A stretch of 64,000 bases of DNA. It comes from Hybos culiciformis (taxonomy: Eukaryota > Arthropoda > Insecta > Diptera > Hybotidae). The notes under the pieces are model-generated. The model was not told the DNA's origin and did not search any database. It saw nothing but the letters and a program-made list of their open reading frames with translations. The position numbers were made by a program, and so were the translations under genes. The stretch covers positions 16,409,829 to 16,473,828 of the forward strand of contig OZ023275.1 in assembly GCA_964007475.1 (NCBI GenBank). The letters are read 5' to 3'. Below are positions 23,701 through 35,225 of this stretch, one piece after another; the stretch's first letter is position 1, and every line of letters starts with the position of its first letter.

Positions 23701-25015
23701 GTAGTGAATTCTTTTCTTTTATTTGTTTTGTAGATGAAGTTGTAACCAATTGATCTGGCAATTGATCTTTCTTCGTTAATTTTAATTGCTCATTTGCCCA
23801 TTCTTCGGCTTCTGCTTTAAGTGATTCTTTTTCTATAAAATTAAATAGAAAAATTAATACCTAAATCTTTGTAAATTATTAAAAGAAAAAGAGAAAAATT
23901 TTAATATATTACCCTCATCTGACAATAATAAATCATCTTCGTCACCAACTAAAAGTGCATGTTCATCAATATCTTCTCCTAATTCATAGTTAAGTAATTC
24001 ATCACTGAAAATTAATAAAATTATTCTAATTAAAGAGTTTCATACATTTATAAGATAAGTAGGTATATACCAAGTCGAATACAGTGAGTAAATAGAATTC
24101 TGACAAAATAACTAGGTCGTTAGGTAGAGATTTAGTTTTTGAATGTCTCTGCTTGAAATGAATTCGAATGATTTAGGTACGTAACTATCAAGGCATGTCG
24201 ATTTAGACAGGCTAGGAAATAGCTTTTATGAACGGAATGCAGGTTGACTCCTATAAGTATTATTCTAGTTGAGGGTGGGTTTTTATGATAAAATTTATTT
24301 ATTTTTTCTTTTTATTGTTTCAACGGTTGAATTTTGTGTAACTTGCGCAAGAAAAATGTGGATCTCGATCTCCTACAGGTTTTTACTTTTATAATGGACA
24401 CATAGCCTCAACTACATACACCTTAACCCTAAACTTTCTAGAATCAAAATTTTTTTGCATTAGAACTTAATTAACGATTTTATGAGTTTTTTAATTTTAG
24501 GCAATTAGAAACGTTAATTAAGTACAGATATAGGTAATTTTGTGTTTTTTTTCTTTTGCGTCAGCAGCGTCAGTCACCCACCACATCGTCAGACAGATGA
24601 ATGTCCAATTTTTTTTTTTTTTTTTTTTTTGGCAAAAATCAATACATTTGGTTGGAAATTTTAATTTTGCTGTACAAAGTGTATTTAATACAAAAAAAAA
24701 TTAAAATTTTAATTATAATAAATTTTATTAAATTTTATACAAAAAATAATTAAAAATAAAAAATAAATATTTTTTTTTTTAAATGACAAAAAAAAGGAAA
24801 GCCAAATCCAAAATGTAGTAAATCCACCGCCACCCGACTTTTTTTTTCTTTTCTTTTTTCTACGAAGAAAAAAAACCACAATATTTTTCCAAAAGATTTA
24901 ATTTCTTTAAATACAATTTACAAATTTAAATTTTTGAAATTAAATTCAATGTTTAAAATTATATTTAAATTTATATTTAAAAAAAAAATTATTAGAGAAC
25001 TCACTTAATCGACAT
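20720..25015 (-). CDS. RBM33: RBM33-like proline-rich, RS-rich nuclear protein
   Basis: Probable RNA-associated nuclear protein related to RBM33. Six minus-strand exons join in frame: 25005-25015 (only 11 coding bases, MSI plus AA), 23913-24004, 23272-23832, 22058-23037, 21693-21824 and 20720-21406, giving 820 residues. The acidic N-terminus reads ELLNYELGEDIDEHALL then DEDDLLLSDE, as in RBM33. Next come a Ser/Thr/Asn/Glu-rich stretch (36-221), an RGG-type segment (about 234-244), a Pro/Met/Gly-rich region (about 254-410), a helical segment with LQSDEELLRQQEEFINKNRE, an RS repeat (about 480-490) with another RGG cluster, and a charged helix in exon 5 (EDEETRAYRLEIEKQK) that resembles vertebrate RBM33. 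The last exon is low complexity. I see no RRM, which vertebrate RBM33 carries near its C-terminus, so the name rests on the N-terminal and helical motifs. Confidence 0.72.
24005..25004 (-). other. First intron of the RBM33-like gene
   Basis: A 1.0-kb intron between the 11-base coding exon (donor GTGAGT) and exon 2 (acceptor TTTTCAG). It contains a 20-plus poly-T run at about 24,609 and no coding signal on either strand. Confidence 0.6.
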
Positions 25016-25917
25016 TTTCAGTCTATTTTTATTGATGTGGTGTGGTCAAGAGCAAAACGACATCTAGTGTTAAAAAAATTAATGAGCATTTAAATGATGA
25101 TGTTATTAGACCGGTTTTTTTTTTTTTTTTTACTTTAAATTGGATTTCAAGAGGGTTTTGCGTTGCTGCAAACATAGTTCCCAATGAACTTATATAAGTT
25201 CATTGACGATTTCTTATTTATAATTCAGTTACTGTCAAAATAATAATAATGTCAAAATAAAAGTACCAATATTATACCATTTTGTCTTTATATATATTTT
25301 TTAATTATTATTAATTTTTTAAATTATTTAATTAAAGTATTAAAAAAAATCTCGCATAAGAAGTAACATTTGTGTAAAAAAAAATAATATGAATGATGAA
25401 ACTTCATGCAGACAGAGAACGGATGTAGGTATCACGAATTTTGTTATTCACGCAGGAAGAACAAATAATTCCATACTAACACGATTGTTAGGACGCATAT
25501 TGTCTGAAAAAGAAAGTAGATTGTATGATTTTATCGGAGCATTTTATAGCAACTGGAAACTTGTTTACAATATTCAAAATGGTGCTATAAATTTTTTTAA
25601 ACTTTTACACGTAACAAATTTCGTTTGCTCGATTATGTAGATAAGTAAAATTTTACTATAAAATTTTTTGTAAGGAACGCCCCAGTAAGGAAAGTAATAA
25701 AGGCGACCTCTGTTGTACTGAAAATGTTCCCCTTTTGGATTAATCAATTTTTTTAGGTTATGGCGACCAATTCCAACAGGGATACGTTGTCATTATTTTC
25801 GACTGATTATTTTTATAAAATTTTAACCCTTTCGAGCCGGACAATTTTTTACTGATCAAAATAATTTTTGAATAAATGTACATAATTTAGGAGTTTTTAA
25901 CTCAACTCGAAAGTTTT
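25016..25917. other. Intergenic DNA upstream of the RBM33-like gene
   Basis: Contains the presumed promoter of the minus-strand gene and a perfect short palindrome near 25,180 (AATGAACTTATATAAGTTC). An 83-codon open frame at 25389-25640 has an ATG but resembles no family and is probably chance. Confidence 0.4.
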
Positions 25918-26845
25918 AAATCATTAATTGTGCTTCACCCTCAAAAAAATTTAAGAATTTCAAATTCTGAATTTCATATTCCTAATGTATTTTTTTAGTG
26001 TGATTTATGTCAAAAAAAAAGTTTTCGGGTCAACACTTTTTTTCACTTTTTTCCATGAATTTCAAATATTAATCTTGTTCGCATTATAATTTAAATTCCC
26101 TTTATATTCTAGAAAACAAATTGCCGTTCGCATTACAAAATTTGATGAGAACTGGAATTTGATGATGTAAAAAAAAAAATTGAGAAAGAGAAAAAGTTTT
26201 TGTTGTTGAAAATTTTGACTTTTTATCTCGCTTTTTATCAATTTTTTTTGTTTTTTTTTTCATTTTGACTCGAATTTGACAAGAATATTGTTGCCAACTA
26301 TAACAAAATTTCAAAAAATTAGTGAAAATAACTATAAATGTAGAATTCTAACCCTGACAAACTAGAATATGAAAGTGGAATATACATATTCCGGAATATT
26401 TTTTTATATGAAAAATCCAGTTCAAATTCCTGAAATACTCCGGATAACAGCATATTCCACTAATATTCTCCTAATGCGAACACCATATAACAAAGCTGCC
26501 AGAGTAGGATTTTCTTTCCCTAAATTTAGAGGATTTTATTATATCGGGGCAAAAATTATGAACAAAAAATTATTGTACAAGGAAAATCTCAGGAAATTTG
26601 GGGAATTTTTTTTATGTGCCATGTTTTTTTTTTTGGTTTGACAATTAGAATGACAGAACTTGAATTTCAAAATATTTTTTTGGTGTTGTGAATTTCAAAT
26701 ACACGTTCTGAGGGTCTGAGGTGTGTATTTGAAATTCACAACAACAAAAAAAAATTTTACACTAACAAAATACATTAGAAATTTGAAATTCAGAATTTGG
26801 AATCCTTAAATTTTTTTAAGGGTGAAGCACAAATGATGTGAAATA
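25918..26845. mobile_element. Compound inverted-repeat element, about 0.93 kb
   Basis: Left arm from about 25918 (TGTGCTTCACCCT, then AATTTCAAATTCTGAATTTC and CTAATGTATTTT) is mirrored by the right arm ending near 26845 (AAATACATTAG, GAAATTTGAAATTCAGAATT, AGGGTGAAGCACA). The arms are about 90 bp with scattered mismatches. Internal palindromes include a hairpin at about 26,680-26,750 (GTTGTGAATTTCAAATACAC and its complement) and GTGGAATATACATATTCC near 26,375. The 90-codon frame inside (26369-26641) shows no transposase motif. Most likely a non-autonomous foldback element. Confidence 0.65.
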
Positions 26846-26877
26846 TTTATTTTCAAATTTTTAATCACTCAGTTTCT

Positions 26878-27066
26878 AACCGCCTGTTTAGGCTGGATGT
26901 TTACGAAGATTAAAATGAAGATTTTTTTTTACATTGTGTGCGTGAAAAAATTGTGTAAAAAGAAAAACTTTATACATTTTTTCACACACATACTAAAAAA
27001 AAATCCTCATGCATTCATAAAAAAATTTAATTTTAATCTTCCAAAACACACAATGTAAACGGCAAG
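26878..27066. mobile_element. Small foldback element
   Basis: Starts beside the end of the preceding element with TAACCGCCTGTTTAGGC. GAAGATTAAAAT near 26,905 is complemented by ATTTTAATCTTCC near 27,030. TGTGTGCGTGAAAAAAT near 26,935 is complemented by CATTTTTTCACACACA near 26,978. The right end reads ACAATGTAAACGGCAAG. No coding content. Confidence 0.5.
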
Positions 27067-27503
27067 TTAAACTAGTAAAATTTAATTCATTTTTTAAATT
27101 GATTTGGTAGTCCCTTAAATTGCTCCCTTGAACCAATAAGTGCATTTTTTTGATGATCGATAGTCTTCTAAATTTGTAAATAAATAATTCTTATTCGTGA
27201 CAATAATGATGCTAATTTAATATTATAATCTGCTATTCAATTTTCAATTTTTTCAATTTTTAATTTAAATATAAATATCAGGAGTTTGTATAACAGTCTC
27301 CGATGAACGTTCGCATCATCTATCATGTATGAGATGTACTTTTAGTAGTGCTGGTTGTTCTGCATTTTGGAAAATTTTGTAAACTATTTATTATATATGT
27401 ATTCAGTAAGCACAACTTGGGAAAATTATAGAATTTTATACTGTAACTGAAGTCATAAATGAGAAATTCTTATTGAAGATAAACACTACATTATATATGT
27501 TTA

Positions 27504-27907
27504 TGCCTTGTTCAGACAACGACTAAATCATGATTTCGTAATCGTGATTTGGTGTAGATAATCATGCTTTGAAAACCTGTGTGAACGCGATTATGAACGA
27601 AAACAAAAAAAGTAAACAATAAGAAAGCAAACAAAATAAAAACATAAATATTATTTGCTACTCAAATTTTTTTTATTTTGTAAATAAAGAAAATATGTCC
27701 AAAATAAAAGTCAAAAATAACTAGGAATGAGTGGAAATGGGTAACATGGATGGTAAAAAACTATAACTCATCCCTGAAATTTTTCATGATTTTCGATAAT
27801 CATGATTTGCGATGACAATTTTTTTGTATGAGCAAATCATGAAAAAAAGAATGATAATCACAAAAAGGAAGATTATCATGATAATATTTCATTGTCTGAA
27901 CAAGGCA
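27504..27907. mobile_element. MITE with 3-bp TTA duplication (PIF/Harbinger-like)
   Basis: Perfect 16-bp terminal inverted repeat TGCCTTGTTCAGACAA at 27504 and its complement ending at 27907, with similarity continuing inward (ATCATGATT motifs repeated in both orientations). Both ends are flanked by TTA (27501-27503 and 27908-27910), the TWA duplication typical of PIF/Harbinger elements. It is 404 bp with no transposase frame, so non-autonomous. Confidence 0.8.
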
Positions 27908-27960
27908 TTAGTAGAGCTTTTAAATTTTATTTAATAATTTAATATATTCATAACCGCCTA

Positions 27961-28132
27961 GGCAAACTCGACGCGACGGACGCGACGCAAACGTTAATGA
28001 CGTTAATGACCATATAATTTTATATTAGCGTCATTAACGTCGAGACTGTTCGCGTCCATATATTTTAATACATTTAATATTTCTTACGTCATTTGCGTCG
28101 CGTCCGTCGCGTGCGTCACGTCGAGTTTAACC
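27961..28132. mobile_element. GC-rich-ended MITE, 172 bp
   Basis: Left end GGCAAACTCGACGCGACGGA then CGCGACGCAAACG is complemented at the right by TTTGCGTCGCGTCCGTCGCG, TGCGTCACGTCGAGTTTAAC, C. The arms are about 40 bp; the right arm has about 10 extra bases. The core repeats ACGTTAATGACGTTAATGAC with its complement. The CpG-rich arms contrast sharply with the AT-rich surroundings. Confidence 0.75.
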
Positions 28133-30431
28133 GAACTATAAATATTAACTTTGATTACATTATGCACAAAATGTATTTTATAAATGTGTATTATATTATT
28201 ATTAATGACTTAAATTATAATTATAAACTTTTATTTTATGGTTCCGAAAATTTTCTTCCATGTATCATAAAATTTGAAAATTTGTAAGGCATTTTTTTAC
28301 TAGAGGTATAACTAATTTTTTTTGTTCAAAATTGCTAAAAATGGTAACGTTTTATTAAGCATAATATATTTCCTCACACCCTTGCGTTTTTTGCTGACGT
28401 ACATAAGGTAAGTATATATTTATAATTATGTTATTATACATAAATGTAAAAGATCAAAAATAAATTTTATTTTATTTTTTTATAATTAGCCCATAGGATA
28501 GGAAATATCTTTATGGATAATAAAAAATATAAGTTCAAGATAAACAAAAACAACATAATTAAAAAGATGGAAGTGACGTCATTATTATAAAATTTTCATT
28601 TCTGTATAAAGCTTATTGTTCTGAATTCTGTTGCGTGTCGTTTTTAATTTTAATAAATATTTTCAAAATTTACGGCATAATTTTATTATATCAGTTTATG
28701 AAAAAAAATAATTATGCATTATTTATAAAATGTAGCCAACAACGTAGGAAGTGGGAACCTACATGTATAATATTACATAAAAATGTATGAAGTACTTATT
28801 ATTAGTGCAAAAATCTATTGTGGTTAGTGTTTATTTATAGTTTAATATGGTCTAAAATTAATATGATTGATTGTTTAATTAATTTAATGATTGTTAATAA
28901 ATCGGATCGTTTTAAAAATTAGGTTCTATAGAATGTGTTTAAAATTCCCTAAATGAACACCTGATCTATCTTAGAGTAGAAGAAAAAAAAATGCAGGAGC
29001 ATCGTTATGTAACATTAGATAACCAGTATATCAATGTAATTTATTCATTTTAAATTAATTACACGTTGGTGGTTCAAGCACATTTTTACCTCAGGCTTTC
29101 TTCTTCAGTAAGCCAGACTCTGACAGATTCTATATTATCTCTACGTATCACCATCATTAGCATAGTACCAATTTTTGGTTTTCCATCTTTGCTGCAGAAT
29201 ATTATATCGTACACGGCATGAAGTCAGACTATCGCATCAATACCATACTTGCTTTTTTTTTCAATCGATTATTATTCTAATGGCCAATGGTACTGGGGCA
29301 AAACAAAACACCGAAAGAAACAAATTTGTATCATTCAGAATTTGAAACGATAACCTGATTATTGCCACTGATAATAGGCTCTAAACCACCATATTGACGC
29401 TTTATCGTTTAATGTTGGTATGTACTTTTTATTTATTTTTTAGGAATTTTGAAAGTATTATAAACTTGAATCAAATTCCAGTCCGAGATGGAATCTAACC
29501 GACAACTGAACACGCTGTATTATAACGACAATGCCGACATATGTTTAACATATTTTTGAAAAATAATCATATAATTTTGCATTCGAGAGCATGTTAAAGA
29601 TCGGCACATCAGCCATATTATCAGAAATGGACACAGTCTGTTAGACCTGGGTACATCTAAATGTTAGAAATTTAAATTGCCTGTTAATTTGATTTCAAAT
29701 CAATCATAAAATATCAAAACCAAATTTAATTTGGTTTTTTAAATATACCTACTAATATTCCTAATAGATTTGCTAATTTTTGAATAATTGTTAATTAGAT
29801 ATTTTTAAATTTTCATTCATATATATTAAAAAAAAAAAAATAATAATAAAATTTTATACGACATAAAATGTTAGCGAAAAATAAAATATTTTCAAAAAAG
29901 ATAAATCACATTATTTCATTTTATTTCTATTATTATTTTTTTTTGTTCTTCTTAAAAAAAAAGAATGGAATTGTTTTCAGTTTTTATTGCTGGTCGTTTC
30001 CGAGGTCATTTAGAATTAAGAAAAAAAATAAAATAAAAAATAAAAATCAAATTTTAAATATAGAATTAGGAAAAATTTCTTAAAGAATATCTAAAACTGA
30101 AAACTTAAGTCAACCGAAAATACGTTCTAAAAAAAAGTAGACTTTCTTTGACATTTGTTCGGATCATGATATTGCAATGAAAAAATTTCTTTTTTATTAG
30201 AGTTGATCTAAAATTTGCTTAACTATATATGTCGTATGCATAGAGCTTTCGTTTTCAAAAATCTTTACACTTGGAATCAATGTTGATTTCTCATCTCTAG
30301 TAGTTTGTTCACATCGTTATAAATTCTAGATATAAAATATCGAAACTGGTAGGACATTTCTTGAAATTTGAATAACCAATCGGTGTTACGAAGTTGTATA
30401 TTTCCATTAAAAAAACATATAGCTTTTAGAT
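28133..30431. other. Intergenic DNA with possible SINE-like remnants
   Basis: No gene recognised. The stretch 29,050-29,650 has higher GC than its neighbours. On the minus strand it holds two sequences resembling an RNA polymerase III B box: GTTTCAAATTC (29338-29348) and GGTTAGATTCC (29490-29500, one mismatch from the tRNA consensus). The first has an A-box-like TGGTTTAGAGCC about 28 bases before it. An inverted repeat around ATGCCGACATATGTTTAACA (29,550) and its partner near 29,605 lies beside them. Confidence 0.35.
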
Positions 30432-30678
30432 GTCGCAGCTATAATTTCTGTATATCTCTTGCTATATAAATATATCAAACCGAACCAGTGGATGACTTCA
30501 GCAAGATTGACTATTTGTTATAGCATAAGAGCAAATAGTTCGTACATTTACTTTTTAATATATCTGTTGATACGATTATAGTACAGTACCTATTTGACAA
30601 ATATAAAAACCAATAAAAATTTCAATTTTAGTGTATCAACTTTTGCTAAAATTCATTTGCTATACATTTTTGGATGTC
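30432..30678 (+). repeat. Dispersed repeat family R1, copy 1
   Basis: About 250 bp sharing ordered blocks with copies at 30812-31086 and 43992-44270. The blocks are CGCAGCTATAATTTCTGTAT, GATGACTTCAGC, CTATTTGTTATAGCA, TTACTTTTTAATATATCTGT, then a TTTGCTAAAATTCATTTGCT end. No coding frame. Likely a short non-autonomous transposon; family unknown. Confidence 0.65.
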
Positions 30679-30811
30679 ATTATAAATTTTTTGAAGCTAA
30701 ATTAGATGTCTATGTGACTATTATGTAATAACAAATATGAGATTTTGAGCATATACCTTATTATATTTTATAGCTGATTTTCCTTCGAGTTTTTTTAAGT
30801 GTGCCTTGAAA

Positions 30812-31086
30812 AAACAGGTATCTGCGGCTGCTAGTTCAAATCGAACTAGTGAATGATGTTATCAAAATTTGCTATTTTGTCAGAGCAAGGAATAGCTTAT
30901 AGTTTTACTTTTTAATATATCTGTTTATATAATTATAGCAATATTTATCGTAAAAATTTTAGAAACTCATATTGAATAAAAAAATATTTTTTGTTATTTA
31001 TTTTTCGCTAGAAAAAACAAAATAAAAATTATAATTTTCGAGCAGCAAATTTTGCTATAATTAATTTGCTGTCGATTTTTGGACGG
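30812..31086 (+). repeat. Dispersed repeat family R1, copy 2
   Basis: In direct orientation about 380 bp after copy 1. Shared blocks include TCGAACTAGTGAATGATG, GCTATTTTGTCAGAGCAAGG, TTTACTTTTTAATATATCTG and TTTGCTATAATTAATTTGCT. Diverged from copy 1, so not a recent duplication. Confidence 0.65.
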
Positions 31087-34000
31087 TTTATTATATTTAT
31101 TCAATGAAATATACAAGATGCTGTGCACATATTACCATAAAATATTGCAGTTTTAGCCATAACTTTATTTTCCAGTGTGGTATAGTTAATTTTTTCGTAT
31201 GTTGTGCTCGGCTTAAATATGTAGAAACCTTAAAATTTATGCGAAATTTAATTAATAACAATTTTATATACTGAAAATTATTCATAAAAATGTGATAAAA
31301 CAACAATTTCTTTACACAACAAATTATCTCAAAGATTTTTTTTCACATTTTTCTTTTCTTAGTATAATTTTTAAAAGAAACCCATGAAAATATTTACAAT
31401 ATAATAATCTTATGACAATGAAATTATTTTTTTTTACACATAAACATAATATTTTAACTTGTGCATAAAAAAAATTTATTTTATTCAAAAAAAACAATTT
31501 TTTTTTGATCATTTTCCGAAGAAAATAAAATTTTATTGCACCTACATAGTTATTATATTATTTAAAAAATAATTTAAATCGGGAAAATGACTAAACTTTT
31601 AAATATTTCGGAATTTCCTTTCAATTCGGAAATAATTTAATTTCCAATAAAATTTTTATTTGTTAATATTATGTATACAATATACAATATGTACAGTATC
31701 TAGGTACATTAGAGATCATAAAAATAATATACATACTTAAATAAATTTATGTACTGAGTGTAATTTAATTTAATGTTTGATACGTACTGTATTCTAAAAA
31801 TAATTATATAGTGTATGTAGAAATATTCATTTTTAAATTATTTAGAAATTTATATTGACAATTAATTTGTTTAGTTATTTATTGAATTTAGATCTCATTG
31901 CTCAATATTATTTATATGATTAATAATTTGAATATGGCTAATAAAATTAATGCCAAATAAAAATCGAAGAAAAAGTGTACATTTTTATTTTGAATAAAAT
32001 AAAATAAATAATTTTCCCTGAAAATAGTTAAAAAGTTCCTTACTTCAGTTTCAATTCGAACATAGTCTCCCTTTACATTATAATAATTTTCAGGGTATAT
32101 CTCTATCAAAGGAAGAAGTCTCATAAACGAAAAGAATAGGAAAAATAAGGAATAGTTCAACAAACTTTTATTTTACACTTAAATTATTGGAATTAAGCAC
32201 TCTATAGCTATACTTCATATTTTTACAGATTAGAGGAATTTTTTTTTACACATTTCGGGATATGAATAGGGACTTTTATTCGTAGTATCAAACTTAAATT
32301 ATTGATGTTAAAAAAAAAATTAGCTATAACTATAATAATTATTTCAAAATTATTTTTTGTTTCAATTATTAAAGAATCCTGTCAATAGATTATTTTCTAA
32401 ATGGTATATATTTGTAGGTATGTTATTTAATTATTTCTGCGAAGACAGAAAAATTAATGACAGATTGTCCCAGAGGTGATAAAATGATGAAAAGGAAAAC
32501 TTTGAACATACAATAGTTTTTAATAAAATATATATTTTTATTATATTTGTTTTTTTTTTTGCTATTTTAACTTAAAGAATTATTAAATTACGTCGTAATT
32601 TAGCTCAAATAATAAATCCAAAAAAATTAAATTGATTCAAAATTTCTATGTTTTATGATTTCGCATTTATTTTATTTTTTTTTATAATCTCTAAATAATA
32701 TTAATAAAATTTATGAATTAAGTATATTTATTTTAATAAATTTATTTGCATTTGCTTTTCATATAAAGTTTATTAATTTTGAAATACGTATAAAAATTTC
32801 TAGAAATAAAAACAAAAAATCATAAAATTGGATAAAACTAAATTTATTATTATTTTCAATATATGCCCAATTAAAAATAAAAATATAAAATTTTGTTTAT
32901 TATTATTTTCTTTGTGAAGAATAAAATTCAAAAATTTCTGCAATAATTGACATATTAAATATTAATGATTATATATAGAAGAAATTAATTAAAATAACAT
33001 TATTTTTCACTAAACACAGTGCTCAACCAATTGGATGAATCTATAATTATGTAATACGTCAATATAGAGTTATATTAAATTATTCATTCTTCAAAATTTT
33101 TGTGAAATCGTTTTTCTTTGAATTTATATACTAAACAGTTGTTAGGGCTAAATATACATTTATGATGGTTTTTTTGATTACCATTGCATTTTATTTGATA
33201 TATTTTATATGACTAAAATTGTTTCGATATGTTGACATTATACTATTATTTTAAAGAATACAAACTCGAATGCTTTTTCCAATAAACATAAGTCTATTCG
33301 AATCATTTTAAGTATATATTTGTTTTCTACATAAAAATTAACTTAAATCCTGATGTGTAATTATTACTTATATATGAAACTCTAAGTCCTTCCATATATT
33401 CTTTGAAAAAAAAATGAAAGAGTTAAAAAAAAGTCGTTAATCCATATAGTTGGTGGTGAAAGCATAAATATGTACACATGTATGCAGTATTAAAAAGGTT
33501 TAAGTTTTGACAAAATTCCATTTTTAATTTTAAGTTTAATGAATTAGAAATATATAAAGTTAAAAAATTGCGCTTCACCTTGAGTAGTAAATGTTAGTAC
33601 ATTAATATTAAGAAAGTACAAAGTCTATCCACCAACACAATCAAATAAATAATTCATTCATAGTTTCAATAAAAATTTTCTTATAAATATTTTTTTCATA
33701 CAAATTTTCCTACAATATTTTTTCTTTGTTATTATACATATGAATTTAAAGTACATATATAAATGTAAGTATAGTATCGTGCTAAAGGAAACATATTGTT
33801 ACCATTTCATTTTGTTTAAGTTTTAAAATCATTTTTTCTTGTTTAAAAATATATGTACTGTGTTTGGTATAGATCTTTCTTTTTGAAGCTGGGCTTAGAA
33901 TCTGATATTATGCAAAATTTATTTCCATCCCATATTTTGGAGTTTGAATGCTAACAATAAATTCTGGCTAACAACGAGCAATTAGTGAAAAAAATATGTA

Positions 34001-35225
34001 TATATAGCATAAGTAGTTATAATTAAGGGAGTGGAAGTGGAGTAATTTGGTAATCATCATTATATATAATCTTGCCAGATAATTTAACGATTTTTGCTGC
34101 ATCAGGAATAAAGATAAAAAAAATTAAGGAAAGTATTAAGCTAAAGTTGTTTTTCCTACCCATTACTTTTTCACACGCACAATCTTTTTAAATTATCTTA
34201 AAATAAAATCTCTCTATTTTTGAAATTGAAAATGCTCACAGTTTGTGCACCCAATATTTATTATTGAATGGAATTTGTCATATAAAATTTTCCGCCAAAA
34301 AAAAAAATTATTGCTTGCGCTCTTGTTTTTCTTTTTTCATCGTATATTTATACTCGTATGTGCAAAAAAAAAAAGAAGCCCTTGGCAAAGAAAAACCACA
34401 AAATTTTCCTCAATGAAAAATATGGTAGCACTTAAAAAAGAAAAATATAAATAGTTTTTGTTTTTGTTTTTCTTTCTCTATGTTTTTCTCTTTCGAAATA
34501 TCTCTACATATGTTTGTTTTTTTTTTTTTTTTCATGATCGCTAAGTGATCGTGAAAATTTTTTAATTTTTTTTTTTAATTTTATTTTATATTTTTATTAA
34601 GAAAATTTATTTTTTTTTGTTCACTTTTGTCCAAGATCTTGAATGGAAAAGAAGTGACATTCTAAATTATAATAAATATAATTAAAAAAAAAAAAAAAAA
34701 CAAAAATTATTTAAAAATTTTAATTAAAAAAAAAACCGTGAATACAAAATTTTAAATACAAAATTCGTGTGAGTTTTCTTTGAAAACAATTGTGAGAAAA
34801 TTTTCAAGAAATTTTAGTTTTCTTTATTGTGCACACAAAAAGACAAAATAAATAATATATATATATATAAAAAAAAATATAATAATTTTTGTTACATAAA
34901 AAATTTAGAAAGAAAATCTTTAATAATTAATCATACTTTGATATTGAAAGAAAAAACATAACAAGTTTTTTTTTGATTATCTAGAAAATTTATTATTTTT
35001 ATTTTTTTTAAATTTTCTTTTGCAAAATAAAAATTAAAAATAAAATTAAAAATAAAAACTTTAAAAGAAATTAGTTTGGAACAATTTTTATCGCTATAAA
35101 AACGTGAATTAACGGTGAGATAAAATTTGATATACTACTATCTAGCTTGAGCTCGTGAGTGTTTAATTAAAACAAAAACTTTAGCTGCACTATAACTATA
35201 AACAAAAAACGAGAAAGTCTTATAC
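31087..35225. other. Intergenic DNA upstream of Costars A
   Basis: About 4 kb of AT-rich DNA; only short chance frames are present. The last 1 kb (34.2-35.2 kb) should hold the distal Costars A promoter and 5'UTR, but no confident TATA box or initiator could be chosen. Confidence 0.4.

Noticed and set aside
25389..25640. 83-codon ATG frame upstream of the RBM33-like gene
   Set aside because: No recognisable motif, no supporting splice or poly(A) context, and composition like random AT-rich DNA.
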